Below, in pieces: positions 1 to 8,449 of a stretch of DNA of 64,000 nucleotides. The stretch is taken from the NCBI GenBank assembly GCA_045226335.1, contig JBGVCH010000085.1, forward strand, positions 1 to 64,000. The letters run 5' to 3'. Position numbers and translations under genes: made by a program. Within the stretch, counting starts at the first letter, position 1. Each line of letters starts with the position of its first letter. The notes below the pieces were generated by a model that made no database searches, was not told where the DNA came from, and saw only the letters and a list, made by a program, of their open reading frames with translations. The stretch comes from RUG11272 sp045226335. Lineage in GTDB: Bacteria > Bacillota > Clostridia > Christensenellales > Aristaeellaceae.

Positions 1-1244
1 ACGGGGGTGTCCAGCAGGGACTCGGGCAGGCAGCCGCCGGAGGGACCGCCGGTCTGCACGGCCTTGAACTTCTTGCCGTTGGGGCAGCCGCCGCCGATGT
101 CGTAGATGATGGTCCGCAGGGGCGTACCCATGGGGATCTCCACCAGACCGGTGTTGTTGATCTTGCCACCCAGAGCGAAGACCTTGGTGCCCTTGGACTT
201 CTCGGTGCCCATGGCTGCATACCACTCGGCGCCGTGCAGGATGATCTGCGCCACGTTGGCGTAGGTTTCCACGTTGTTCAGCATGGTGGGTTTCTCAAAC
301 AGGCCCTTGACGGCCGGGAAGGGCGGACGGGCCGTGGGCTCGCCGCGCTTGCCCTCGATGGAGTGCATCAGGGCGGTTTCCTCACCGCAGACGAAGGCGC
401 CGGCGCCCAGACGGATGTTCAGATCGAAGTTGAAGCCCGTCTCGAAGATGTTCTCGCCCAGCAGGCCGTACTCACGGGCCTGATCGATGGCGATGGACAG
501 GCGCTTGACGGCGATGGGATACTCGGCGCGGACATAAATGTAGCCCTGGGAAGCACCGATGGCGTAGCCGGCGATGGCCATGGCCTCAATGATGGCATGG
601 GGGTCGCCTTCCAGGATGGAGCGGTCCATGAACGCGCCGGGGTCGCCCTCGTCGGCGTTGCAGGCCACGTACTTTTGGTCCGCCTGGCTCTGGTAGGTGA
701 ACTTCCACTTCAGGCCAGTGGGGAAGCCGCCGCCGCCGCGGCCACGGAGACCGGACTTCAGGATCTCGTCGATGACTTCTTCCCGGGTCATGGTGGTCAG
801 GGCCTTTTCCAGGGCCTTGTAGCCGTCCATGGCCAGGTACTCGTCGATGTTCTCCGGATCGATGACGCCGCAGTTGCGCAGGGCGATGCGGTGCTGATGC
901 TTATAGAAGGTGATGTCGTCCAGCTTCTTGCTGGCGTCCTGCTCATGGGTGGCGTGCTCGGTGTACACCAGGTGCTCCACCTTGCGGCCCTTGAGGAGGT
1001 GTTCGGAGACGATCTCGTCCACGTCTTCCACCTTCACATGGCTGTAGAAGGTGCCGTCGGGGTAGACGATGACCACGGGGCCGGCTTCGCAGAGGCCGAA
1101 GCAGCCGGTGCGGATGACCTTGACCTCATGGTCCAGGCCGTTCTCCGCGATCTTCTGGTTGAAGCGCTCGATCAGATTAGCGGAGCCGGACGAGGAACAG
1201 CCGGTGCCGCCGCAGACCAGGACATGCGCGCGATAGATATCCAT
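1..1244 (-). CDS. hydB: NuoF/HydB-type NADH-binding subunit of a bifurcating [FeFe]-hydrogenase (3' end beyond window)
   Basis: The visible 414 residues are the N-terminal two thirds of a NuoF-like flavoprotein. An N-terminal thioredoxin-like 2Fe-2S domain (Cys11, Cys16, then 'RTGCFGLCEAG') precedes the FMN/NADH core, marked by 'GLRGRGGGGFPTG', 'ACNADEGDPGAFMDR' and 'GAFVCGEETALM', and the start of an SLBB region. In the family, NADH oxidation at FMN is coupled to ferredoxin and the catalytic HydA subunit in the cytoplasm. The frame is open at base 1, so the C-terminal iron-sulfur domains and probably hydA lie outside. Start ATG at 1244 follows GGAGGGAAG; the gene is 17 nt after the 2Fe-2S protein gene, in one operon with the NuoE-like gene. 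An NADP-reducing or formate-dehydrogenase-linked version is possible, since the catalytic subunit is not visible. Confidence 0.9.
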   Translation of the reverse strand, partial: MDIYRAHVLVCGGTGCSSSGSANLIERFNQKIAENGLDHEVKVIRTGCFGLCEAGPVVIVYPDGTFYSHVKVEDVDEIVSEHLLKGRKVEHLVYTEHATHEQDASKKLDDITFYKHQHRIALRNCGVIDPENIDEYLAMDGYKALEKALTTMTREEVIDEILKSGLRGRGGGGFPTGLKWKFTYQSQADQKYVACNADEGDPGAFMDRSILEGDPHAIIEAMAIAGYAIGASQGYIYVRAEYPIAVKRLSIAIDQAREYGLLGENIFETGFNFDLNIRLGAGAFVCGEETALMHSIEGKRGEPTARPPFPAVKGLFEKPTMLNNVETYANVAQIILHGAEWYAAMGTEKSKGTKVFALGGKINNTGLVEIPMGTPLRTIIYDIGGGCPNGKKFKAVQTGGPSGGCLPESLLDTP

Positions 1245-1261
1245 CTCTCTCTTCCCTCCGC

Positions 1262-1639
1262 TCAGTCTTTCTCAGCCGCGCCGATGGTGTACTCCGCCAC
1301 GGGACGGCCGTTGACGATGTGCTCCGCCACGATGCGGGACACCATCTCGGGGTGCACACGGACGTAGGTGACCTTGTCCTTGCCGGGCTCGATCACGTCC
1401 ACCATGGGCTCCAGGCGGCACATGCCGATGCAGCCGGTCTGGCTGACGGTAACGTTGGGCAGCTGCCGCTTGGCAATCTCGTCCATGAAGGCCAGCATCA
1501 CGGGACGGGCTCCGGCGGCGATGCCGCAGGTCGCCATGCCCACCACCACGCGGACGGTGTTGCTGTCCTTCTCGGTCCGCAGGTTGATGCGGTTGACGGT
1601 CGCTTTGCGGATGGCTTCGAGTTCTGCCAATGATTTCAT
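1262..1639 (-). CDS. (2Fe-2S) ferredoxin domain-containing protein of the hydrogenase operon
   Basis: A 125-residue thioredoxin-fold ferredoxin. Three cysteines are visible: Cys38 in 'GMATCGIAAGAR', and Cys70 and Cys74 in 'QTGCIGMC'. The fourth ligand of the classic NuoE pattern (C-x4-C, then C-x3-C) is absent; as I recall, hydrogenase-linked homologues in Clostridia share this 'CGIAAGAR' form, so this is probably normal for the subfamily. It likely carries electrons within the HydABC complex. The start ATG overlaps the stop of the upstream GHKL gene by 4 nt (ATGA), so the two are probably translationally coupled, and hydB follows 17 nt later. Confidence 0.88.
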   Translation of the reverse strand: MKSLAELEAIRKATVNRINLRTEKDSNTVRVVVGMATCGIAAGARPVMLAFMDEIAKRQLPNVTVSQTGCIGMCRLEPMVDVIEPGKDKVTYVRVHPEMVSRIVAEHIVNGRPVAEYTIGAAEKD

Positions 1640-2193
1640 CGCATAATCCCTCCTAATATCGGTTCAATTTCTTCTTTCAGGGATTCCCTGATCCACTGGA
1701 TCACGGACGGCTCGTTCAGCGGCACTTCCGACCCCAGCACGGCCCGGACCTCCTCCGTGGAGAAGCTGCTCTCCCCCGCCGGCGATGTGCAGGTCAGGGA
1801 GAACTCCGGCCGTTCCGGGCTGCCCAGGATGATGGTGACCATGGTCTCCGCCAGGTCCCCCACCGGCAGGCAGTCGATGGAAGCGGTGTTGAAGCGCGCC
1901 CGGATCAGCGTGCCCTTGCCCACTTCGCTCTCAAGGGTCACATTGCCGCCGGACAGCATGGCGTTCTGCATCAGCAGCGGGATGCCCAGTCCCACCTTCC
2001 GGGTGGTCCGGGTGGTGACGAAAGGGCTGCGGACCCGCTCCAGCAGTTCCGGGCTCATGCCCTTGCCGTCATCCTTCACCGCCATCACCAGCGCGCCCTC
2101 GCCGTCCAGGTCAAACCGGATGTCCACATGGGACGCTCCGGCCGTGACACTGTTCTGTACGATGTCCAGCAGATGCAGTGCAATCTCCTTCAT
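1636..2193 (-). CDS. GHKL-fold ATP-binding protein in the hydrogenase operon
   Basis: A 185-residue protein with the Bergerat ATP-binding fold of histidine kinases and anti-sigma factors. The N box is near Asn14 ('IVQNSVTAG'), the G1 box is 'DDGKGM' at 41-46, and the F/G2 region is 'SPFVTTRTTRKVGLG'. There is no phospho-acceptor histidine domain, no sensor and no membrane segment, so it is not a complete sensor kinase. It sits between the NuoE-like and 2Fe-2S protein genes, 6 nt after the former and overlapping the latter. A similar gene is known from other clostridial hydrogenase loci, but I know of no assigned function; a regulatory kinase or anti-sigma role is a guess. Confidence 0.82.
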   Translation of the reverse strand: MKEIALHLLDIVQNSVTAGASHVDIRFDLDGEGALVMAVKDDGKGMSPELLERVRSPFVTTRTTRKVGLGIPLLMQNAMLSGGNVTLESEVGKGTLIRARFNTASIDCLPVGDLAETMVTIILGSPERPEFSLTCTSPAGESSFSTEEVRAVLGSEVPLNEPSVIQWIRESLKEEIEPILGGIMR

Positions 2194-2199
2194 GGCAGG

Positions 2200-2682
2200 T
2201 TACGCCTCAGTCTTCTGATACTTGGCGAGGATCCCGGGCACCTGGTCGGGGGTCATCCGGCCGTAGACGTCGGAATTGATGGTCATGACGGGAGCCAGGC
2301 CGCAGGCGCCGAGGCAGCGGGTGGCCTGAAGGGTGAACCTGCCGTCGGGCGTGGTGCTGCCCACGGGGATCTTCAGTTCCTCGGACAGCTTGTCCAGAAC
2401 GCTCTGGCTGCCCTTGACGTAGCAGGCCGTGCCAAGGCAGACGCTGATGACGTACTCACCTTTGGGCTGGAGGGAAAACTGCGCGTAGAATGTCGCGACG
2501 CCGTAGACCTCGCTCAGGGTCACGCCGAGGCCCTCCGCGATGATCTTCTGCACGTCCTCCGGCACACAGCCGAAGATCTCCTGTGCGCCCTGCAGGACGG
2601 GCATCAGCGCGCCGGGCCAGTCCTTGTGAGCTTCGATCATCTGTCGCAGCTCCGCGTACTTGCTCTCCATTTCTTCACTCAT
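2200..2682 (-). CDS. hydC: NuoE/HydC-like 2Fe-2S subunit of bifurcating hydrogenase
   Basis: A 160-residue NuoE family protein. It has the helical N-terminal bundle ('PGALMPVLQGAQEIFG'), the 'GVATFYAQF' motif and four cluster ligands Cys82, Cys87, Cys123 and Cys127 (C-x4-C ... C-x3-C) for one [2Fe-2S] cluster. It passes electrons between the HydB flavin and the rest of the complex. First gene of the operon, behind a good sigma-A promoter. The start is uncertain: an AGGAGG box at 2695-2700 lies 12 nt from ATG 2682, 3 nt from ATG 2691 and 0 nt from ATG 2694. I chose 2682 because it gives the usual family length. Confidence 0.9.
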   Translation of the reverse strand: MSEEMESKYAELRQMIEAHKDWPGALMPVLQGAQEIFGCVPEDVQKIIAEGLGVTLSEVYGVATFYAQFSLQPKGEYVISVCLGTACYVKGSQSVLDKLSEELKIPVGSTTPDGRFTLQATRCLGACGLAPVMTINSDVYGRMTPDQVPGILAKYQKTEA

Positions 2683-2748
2683 GGATGACATCATCCTCCT
2701 CTTTGTGTTCGGAAATCCTTCCGTGATTGGACACAAGCTAACAGCGTT

Positions 2749-2778
2749 ATTATATAGATTTCCCCGATAGTTAGTCAA
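2749..2778 (-). promoter_or_regulatory. Sigma-A promoter of the hydrogenase operon
   Basis: On the minus strand TTGACT (2773-2778) and TATAAT (2749-2754) are separated by 18 bp. Transcription would begin near 2742, about 60 nt before hydC. The elements are flanked by short inverted AGCGTT / AACGCT sequences that might bind a regulator, but these are too short to claim. Confidence 0.75.
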
Positions 2779-3078
2779 CGCTAATTACAGAATTTCCGGC
2801 CACATTTGTGATCCTTGACCAAACCGTGTCAGGATTGTCCGGGAAACACGCATTTTTCGACATCCCGGACACAAATCAGCAGCCTGCTCCGGCGATTGGG
2901 CAGGCTGCTGATAGCATGATGTTCCGCAGAAAGTCAATCCTGCGATCCTGTTTTCTGATTCAGGGAGATCCATTCGCGCCGCGAGAGTCCTCTTTGCAGC
3001 GAAGCATACTCCGCGTCTTCGGAGAGCTTCCCCGCCCGAAAACCATTGCGGCAGACTTTTGCGGACCGCGGCACACTC
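2779..3078. other. Intergenic region between kduD and the hydrogenase promoter
   Basis: Together with the hydC promoter this is the only gap above 300 bases. It holds the kduD terminator hairpin (2875-2912). Short open frames on both strands lack ribosome sites and recognisable family features, so none is called. I see nothing else in the stretch from about 2913 to 3078. Confidence 0.6.
2865..2912 (-). terminator. Terminator after kduD
   Basis: A perfect 13-bp stem (2875-2887 with 2900-2912) and a 12-nt loop, followed on the minus strand by a weak T-rich stretch (TTTGTG). It lies 167 nt past the kduD stop and before the hydC promoter. The short T run makes intrinsic termination less certain. 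Confidence 0.55.
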
Positions 3079-3876
3079 TCACGGCTGCTTCCCGATGTAA
3101 GCCAGGATCCCGCCGTCCACGTACAGAATATGCCCGTTCACGAAGTTGGAGGCGTCGCTGGCCAGGAAGACCGCGGGACCGCCCAGGTCCTCCGCCTCAC
3201 CCCAGCGGGCCGCGGGGGTTTTGGCGATGATGAAGGAGTCGAAGGGGTGGCGGCTGCCGTCCGGCTGACGCTCCCGCAGGGGGGCGGTCTGGGGCGTGGC
3301 GATGTAGCCCGGGCCGATGCCGTTGCACTGGATGTTGTACCCGCCGTACTCCGAGGCAATGTTCCGGGTGAGCATTTTGAGGCCGCCCTTGGCCGCGGCG
3401 TAGGCGGAGACCGTCTCCCGGCCCAGCTCGCTCATCATGGAGCAGATGTTGATGATCTTGCCGTGACCCTTCCTGATCATGGAGGGGATGACAGCCTTGG
3501 ACACGATGAAGGGCGCGTTCAGGTCCACATCCACCACCTGCCGGAACTGCTCTGCGGTCATCTCGATCATGGGGATGCGCTTGATGATGCCGGCGTTGTT
3601 CACCAGGATATCGATGATACCGACTTCGGTCTCGATCTGCTTCACCATGGCGTTGACGGCGTCCTCGTCGGTGACATCGCACACGTAACCCTTCGCGTCG
3701 ATGCCCTTTTCGGCGTAGGCCACCAGGCCTTTGTCCACAAACTCCTGTTTGATGTCGTTGAACACGATGGTCGCGCCGGCCTCATGCATCGCGCAGGCGA
3801 TGGCGAACCCGATGCCGTAAGACGCGCCGGTGACCAGCGCGATCTTTCCTTCCAGTGAGAACTGATTCCTGCTCAT
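3079..3876 (-). CDS. kduD: SDR oxidoreductase, KduD / gluconate 5-dehydrogenase type
   Basis: A 265-residue classical short-chain dehydrogenase. The cofactor motif is 'TGASYGIG' (16-23), then 'NNAG', and the catalytic Tyr/Lys are in 'SAYAAAKGG'. The C-terminus '..VDGGILAYIGKQP' and the 'NGIGPGYIATPQTAPLR' block are those of proteins usually annotated gluconate 5-dehydrogenase. Because it lies directly after kduI, reduction of 2,5-diketo-3-deoxygluconate to 2-keto-3-deoxygluconate in unsaturated-uronate catabolism is the more likely role. Start ATG 3876 follows GGAGGG by 6 nt; an upstream in-frame ATG at 3894 has no such site. The KDG kinase and aldolase that would complete the route are not in the window. 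Confidence 0.88.
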   Translation of the reverse strand: MSRNQFSLEGKIALVTGASYGIGFAIACAMHEAGATIVFNDIKQEFVDKGLVAYAEKGIDAKGYVCDVTDEDAVNAMVKQIETEVGIIDILVNNAGIIKRIPMIEMTAEQFRQVVDVDLNAPFIVSKAVIPSMIRKGHGKIINICSMMSELGRETVSAYAAAKGGLKMLTRNIASEYGGYNIQCNGIGPGYIATPQTAPLRERQPDGSRHPFDSFIIAKTPAARWGEAEDLGGPAVFLASDASNFVNGHILYVDGGILAYIGKQP

Positions 3877-3946
3877 CCTGATCCCTCCGTACATGATAGG
3901 TTTTATGCTTATCCCGCGTTCATCATGAGAGAATGTTTCCGCCGGA

Positions 3947-4777
3947 TTATCTCAGGTCTTTTGTCTCAATCCCGTCCATGTCGTCGAAGTCCTGGTTCTC
4001 GCCGCACATGCCCCAGATGAAGGTGTAGTTCCGGGACCCGGCGCCGGCATGGATGCTCCAGGAGGGACTGATGACGGCCTCCTCGTTGCGCATGATGATG
4101 TGGCGGGTCTCCTGGCCCTCGCCCATGAAATGCATCACGAAGGCGTCCTCCGGCAGGTCGAAGTAGAGGTACACCTCCATGCGGCGGTCGTGAGTGTGGC
4201 AGGGCATGGTGTTCCACACGCTGCCGGGCTCCAGGTGGGTCATGCCCATCACCAGCTGGCAGCTCTCCACCTGGCCGGGGAGGATGTACTTGCAGATCGT
4301 GCGGTGGTTGGCCGTCTCCAGGCTCCCCAGCTCCACCCGGACGCAGTCCTCGGGCCGGATGTACACTGTGGGGTACGTCCTGTGGGCCGGGCAGCTGTTG
4401 AAGTAGAACTTGGCCGGGTTCGCCGGGTCATCGCTCTTCAGGGCAATGTCCTTCGCGCCGCGGCCGATGTAGAGGCCGTCCCGGTTCCGGAGGCTGTACA
4501 CCGTACCGTCCACGGTCACCGTGCCCGGACCGCCGATGTTGATGATGCCCATCTCGCGCCGTTCCAGGAAGTACGCCGCCCGGAGCTCATCGCCCGCCGC
4601 CAGGGTCAGGGGCTTCCCCACTGGCATGCAGCCGCCGGTGATGATGCGGTCGATGTGGCTGTAGACCATCTTCACGTCGTCCGCGGGGAACAGGCCCTGA
4701 ATCAGGAATTCCTCCCGCAGCCTGGCCGTGTCATAGTGCTTCACATCGCGGGGCGACGAAGCGGTGCGCAGTTCCAT
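3947..4777 (-). CDS. kduI: 5-dehydro-4-deoxy-D-glucuronate isomerase
   Basis: A 276-residue KduI of normal length. It isomerises 5-keto-4-deoxyuronate, released from unsaturated pectin or glycosaminoglycan oligosaccharides, to 2,5-diketo-3-deoxygluconate. The cupin metal site is visible as 'HTHDRRMEVY' (H-x-H-x4-E) and a later His in 'SWSIHAGAGS', matching the zinc ligands known for the E. coli enzyme. ATG 4777 has a strong AAAGGAGG site. It starts 14 nt after the cca stop and is followed by the dehydrogenase gene, so cca-kduI-kduD look co-transcribed. The substrate could also be host- or plant-derived glucuronate oligomers. Confidence 0.94.
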   Translation of the reverse strand: MELRTASSPRDVKHYDTARLREEFLIQGLFPADDVKMVYSHIDRIITGGCMPVGKPLTLAAGDELRAAYFLERREMGIINIGGPGTVTVDGTVYSLRNRDGLYIGRGAKDIALKSDDPANPAKFYFNSCPAHRTYPTVYIRPEDCVRVELGSLETANHRTICKYILPGQVESCQLVMGMTHLEPGSVWNTMPCHTHDRRMEVYLYFDLPEDAFVMHFMGEGQETRHIIMRNEEAVISPSWSIHAGAGSRNYTFIWGMCGENQDFDDMDGIETKDLR

Positions 4778-4791
4778 ACAGTTGCCTCCTT

Positions 4792-6159
4792 TTATTCGGT
4801 CCCGGAATTCGGAACGGTTTCTCTCTTCATGCTTCGGGCAAGGTCCAGCAAAGCGTCTTGCTCGTTGGGGACTTCCTCCGACATGACGGCCTCCAGAAGG
4901 GCCTGCAGGGTCTCGCCCAGGGCCTTGCCGGGGGCCATGCCGATGCTCAGCAGATCAGCGCCGGTGACGGCCAGCTGCTTCAGGGTGACACACGGATCGG
5001 ACGCCAGCACCGCGTCCAGGGCAGCGCTCATGGCGGCGGCCTGCGCCTCGACCTCCTCCGGCGGAACCACCCCGGCGGCCAGGCGATCCGCCCGGCGGAC
5101 CTCGATGAGCTGCCGCAGCACGTCCGCACCCCAGCGGTTCATCTGTCGCCGGATTCTCTTCGGCTCCGGGGCGAGGTCGGTGTCGTGATGTTCGATGAGC
5201 AGCAGGGCCCGGTCCCGGGTGGCGGTGTCCATGTGCAGGCGCGCGAACGCAGCCTCCGCGATGAGCGCCGATCCCTTCTGATGGCCGTAAAAGTGCCCGC
5301 GGCCGGTCTCGTCTGCCCGGTATGCTCCCGGCTTGCCGCTGTCGTGGAACAGCATGGCCCAGCGCAGCGTCTCCTCCGGCGCCACATTTCCCACTGCCCG
5401 GACGGTGTGCTCCCACACGTCATAGCGATGCCAGGGGCTGTGCTGGTCAAACCCCACCATGGGCGCCAGTTCCGGAAAGACCGCGGTCATCACGTCCGGA
5501 TAGGCCCGCAGGATACCCTCCGCCGCGCTCCCGCACAGGAGTTTCGCCATCTCGGCCCGGATGCGTTCGCCGGCCACCCGGTCCAGGTCTCCGACCATGC
5601 GGCGGGCCGCGGCGGCCGTCCGGGCCTCGATGTCAAATCCGTACACCGCGGCGAAGCGCAGGGCCCGGAGGATCCGCAGGGCGTCCTCCCCAAAGCGGGC
5701 CCCGGGGTCCCCCACGCACCGGATCAGCCGCTTTTCCAAGTCCGCCCGGCCCCCGAAGGCGTCGATGATCCCTTCCTCCGGGTGGAAGGCCATGGCGTTC
5801 ACCGTGAAGTCCCGGCGCTTCAGGTCCGACAGCAGGTCCGTCACATAGGTCACGGAGTCCGGGTGCCGGTGATCTGTGTAAACGCCGTCCAGCCGGTAGG
5901 CCGTCACCTCGTAGGGCACATGGTTCAGCACCGCCGTGACGGTGCCGTGCTTCAGCCCCGTGTCCACCAGGTGCCACCCGGCCAGGGCCTCCTTGATCTC
6001 CTCCGGCCGGGCGGAAGTGCAGATGTCCCAGTCCTTGGGGGTCAGCCCCAGCAGACTGTCCCGGACACATCCGCCCACGACGTAGGCGGAATAGCCTGCC
6101 GCGTTCAGCCGCCGCAGGATCGCCTCCGCGTCCCGGGGTACCCGTATCTCCATGCCCAT
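4792..6159 (-). CDS. cca: CCA tRNA nucleotidyltransferase
   Basis: A 455-residue class II enzyme that adds or repairs the 3' CCA of tRNA. The nucleotidyltransferase head has 'VVGGCVRDSLLG' and the metal-binding 'DWD' (in 'KDWDIC'). 'RRDFTVNAMAF' is the conserved second strand, and an HD domain ('LFHDSGKPG', with a later 'EHHD') follows, as in long Gram-positive forms. ATG 6159 is 6 nt past AAGGAG. Its linkage to the uronate genes downstream is unusual and probably not functional coupling. Confidence 0.94.
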   Translation of the reverse strand: MGMEIRVPRDAEAILRRLNAAGYSAYVVGGCVRDSLLGLTPKDWDICTSARPEEIKEALAGWHLVDTGLKHGTVTAVLNHVPYEVTAYRLDGVYTDHRHPDSVTYVTDLLSDLKRRDFTVNAMAFHPEEGIIDAFGGRADLEKRLIRCVGDPGARFGEDALRILRALRFAAVYGFDIEARTAAAARRMVGDLDRVAGERIRAEMAKLLCGSAAEGILRAYPDVMTAVFPELAPMVGFDQHSPWHRYDVWEHTVRAVGNVAPEETLRWAMLFHDSGKPGAYRADETGRGHFYGHQKGSALIAEAAFARLHMDTATRDRALLLIEHHDTDLAPEPKRIRRQMNRWGADVLRQLIEVRRADRLAAGVVPPEEVEAQAAAMSAALDAVLASDPCVTLKQLAVTGADLLSIGMAPGKALGETLQALLEAVMSEEVPNEQDALLDLARSMKRETVPNSGTE

Positions 6160-6285
6160 GGGACGCTCCTTCCGCCGTTGCCGGTTTTTCTCTTTCTCAG
6201 CCTATCATACGCTTTTTCATGCCGGTTCGCAAGCCTTTTTTCATCCGGCCTCCGGGAAGAGTACCGAAAAAAGACATCCCGACGG

Positions 6286-6314
6286 TTTACTTTCACGCAA
6301 TGGTGTGCTAAACT
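6286..6314 (+). promoter_or_regulatory. Putative promoter of yerC-iorAB
   Basis: TTTACT (6286-6291) and TAAACT (6309-6314) with a 17-bp spacer lie 40 nt upstream of the yerC-like start. Each hexamer matches consensus at four of six positions, so this is a moderate candidate. Confidence 0.45.
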
Positions 6315-6353
6315 GTCAGGGTCAAATCCAGTTGGAAAAGGGAGTGAAACCGG

Positions 6354-6683
6354 ATGCCAAGGGCCAGTAAAAAAGCGAGGAGCGACACCCTCTACGAGGC
6401 CATCATGCAGCTGGAGAGCGTGGAGGAGTGCAGACGCTTCTTTAACGATCTGTGCACCCCCAACGAACTGCGGAGCATGGAACAGCGCTTTGACGTGGCC
6501 GTCTACCTGCTGCAGGACCAGGTGTACGCCGAGATCCTGGAGAAGACCGGCGCCAGCAGCGCCACCATCAGCCGCGTCCGGCGGAACATTCTCACGGACA
6601 ACCCCGGAGGCGGCATGCAGACCATCATCGGCCGCATGGGCCTGGCTCCGGTGGACGATACCGACGTGACAACCGAATCATAA
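6354..6683 (+). CDS. YerC/YecD family TrpR-related DNA-binding protein
   Basis: A 109-residue helical protein of the YerC/YecD branch of the TrpR superfamily. The helix-turn-helix is around 'ILEKTGASSATISRVRRN'. The N-terminal 'LYEAIMQLESVEECRRFFNDLCTPNELRSM' region fits the family's dimer core, and the length is normal. It probably represses a transcription unit in response to a small ligand; the ligand is not known. It lies 17 nt upstream of iorA, so it may regulate aromatic amino acid or indolepyruvate metabolism, an inference from context only. Start ATG 6354 follows GGGAGTGAAACCGG. Confidence 0.88.
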   Translation: MPRASKKARSDTLYEAIMQLESVEECRRFFNDLCTPNELRSMEQRFDVAVYLLQDQVYAEILEKTGASSATISRVRRNILTDNPGGGMQTIIGRMGLAPVDDTDVTTES

Positions 6684-6700
6684 TCGGAGGATGATGCAAC

Positions 6701-8446
6701 GTGAAAAAACTGATGCTTGGCAACGTGGCCGCCGCCCGCGGGCTGTATGAGGCCGGCTGCGCGGTGGTCTCCAGCTATCCCGGGACCCCTTCCACGGAGA
6801 TCACCGAGGAAGCCGCGAAATATGACGAGATCTACTGCGAATGGGCGCCTAACGAAAAAGTGGCCATGGAGACGGCCTTCGGCGCGTCGCTGGCCGGCAA
6901 GCGCTCTTTCTGCGGCATGAAGCACGTGGGCCTGAACGTGGCCGCGGATCCCCTGTTCACCATCTCCTACACCGGGGTCAACGCCGGCATGGTCATCGCT
7001 GTGGCGGACGACGCCGGCATGCACTCCTCCCAGAATGAACAGGACTCCCGGCACTACGCCAAGGCCGCCAAGGTCCCCATGCTGGAGCCATCGGACTCCG
7101 CGGAAGCCCTGCTCTTCGCGAAGCGCTCCTATGAGCTGTCGGAGGAATACGACACCCCCGTTTTCCTCAAGATGTGCACCCGCATCGCCCACTCCCAGTC
7201 CATTGTCGAGACCGGCGAGCGCGAAACGCCTCCGGCGAAGCCCTATGAGAAGAACATCGCCAAGTATGTGATGATGCCCGGCAACGCCATCCGCCGCCAT
7301 CCCCTGGTGGAGGAGCGCATGCGGAAACTCACCGCCCTGGCGGAGGAGACGGACCTGAACCGCGTCGAGGAGGGCGAAGACCATTCCGTCGGCATCGTCA
7401 CCTCCTCCACCTGCTACCAGTATGTGAAGGAAGCCTGCGGCGACGACTACCCCGTGCTGAAGCTGGGCATGATCTGGCCCATGCCGGTGGAAAAGCTGAA
7501 GGCCTTCGCCGCCTCGGTGGACAAGCTGCTGGTGGTGGAAGAGCTGGACCCCTTCATCGAGGAGCACTGCCGGAACATCGGCCTGAACCCCGTGGGCAAG
7601 GAACTCTTCCCGCTGGAGGGTGAGCTGAGCCAGAACGCTGTGGCCACCGCCCTGGGCTATTTCAAGGCCACCGGCGTCGGGCTGGAGGAAGCCATCCCCG
7701 CCCGGCCCCCGGTCATGTGCGCCGGCTGCCCGCACCGCGGCCTGTTCTACACCCTGAGCCGCAACAAGCTTACCGTGCTGGGTGACATCGGCTGCTACAC
7801 CCTAGGCGCTGTGGCCCCGCTGAGCGCCATCGAGACCACCGAGTGCATGGGCGCTTCCGTCTCCAGCCTTCACGGCTTCAACAAGGCCCTGGGTGCCGAG
7901 AGCGAGCACCGCACCGTGGCGGTCATCGGCGACTCCACCTTCATGCACTCCGGCATGACGGGCCTGGCCAATATCGCTTACAACCAGTCCAACTCCACCG
8001 TCATCATCCTGGACAACTCCATCACCGGCATGACGGGCCACCAGCAGAACCCCACCACGGGCTACAACATCAAGGGCGATCCGGCGGGCAAGATCGAACT
8101 GGAGAGCCTCTGCCGGGCCATGGGCTTCAACCGGGTCCGGGTGGTGGACCCCTATGATTTGGCCGCCTGCGATCAGGCCGTCAAGGAGGAAGTCGCCGCG
8201 GAGGAGCCCTCTGTCATCATCTCCCGCAGGCCCTGCGCCCTGCTGAAGTACGTGAAGCACAAGCCGCCGCTGAAGGTGAACACCGCGCGGTGCATCGGCT
8301 GCAAGTCCTGCATGCGCATCGGCTGCCCGGCCATCTCCATCAAGGAGGGCAAGGCCCGGGTGGACGCTACCCTCTGCGTGGGCTGCGGCGTGTGCAGCCA
8401 GCTCTGCCGGCTGAATGCCTTTGAGAGCACCGGGAAGGAGGCCTGA
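6701..8446 (+). CDS. iorA: Indolepyruvate:ferredoxin oxidoreductase, alpha subunit
   Basis: A 581-residue IorA of typical length. With IorB it oxidatively decarboxylates aryl-pyruvates to aryl-acetyl-CoA using ferredoxin, in anaerobic amino acid fermentation or in reverse. The N-terminal pyruvate-binding domain begins 'GNVAAARGLYEAG..SSYPGTPSTE'. The thiamine diphosphate site is 'GDIGCYTLG' and 'GDSTFMHSGMTGLAN'. The C-terminus carries two 4Fe-4S motifs, 'CIGCKSCMRIGC' and 'CVGCGVCSQLC'. GTG start 6701 sits 10 nt after CGGAGG. iorB follows after 3 nt, so the subunits are coexpressed. Confidence 0.95.
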   Translation: MKKLMLGNVAAARGLYEAGCAVVSSYPGTPSTEITEEAAKYDEIYCEWAPNEKVAMETAFGASLAGKRSFCGMKHVGLNVAADPLFTISYTGVNAGMVIAVADDAGMHSSQNEQDSRHYAKAAKVPMLEPSDSAEALLFAKRSYELSEEYDTPVFLKMCTRIAHSQSIVETGERETPPAKPYEKNIAKYVMMPGNAIRRHPLVEERMRKLTALAEETDLNRVEEGEDHSVGIVTSSTCYQYVKEACGDDYPVLKLGMIWPMPVEKLKAFAASVDKLLVVEELDPFIEEHCRNIGLNPVGKELFPLEGELSQNAVATALGYFKATGVGLEEAIPARPPVMCAGCPHRGLFYTLSRNKLTVLGDIGCYTLGAVAPLSAIETTECMGASVSSLHGFNKALGAESEHRTVAVIGDSTFMHSGMTGLANIAYNQSNSTVIILDNSITGMTGHQQNPTTGYNIKGDPAGKIELESLCRAMGFNRVRVVDPYDLAACDQAVKEEVAAEEPSVIISRRPCALLKYVKHKPPLKVNTARCIGCKSCMRIGCPAISIKEGKARVDATLCVGCGVCSQLCRLNAFESTGKEA

Positions 8447-8449
8447 GCC

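Noticed and set aside
2785..2973. 62-residue minus-strand frame in the kduD-hydC gap
   Set aside because: It runs through the kduD terminator hairpin, has no ribosome site and resembles no family.
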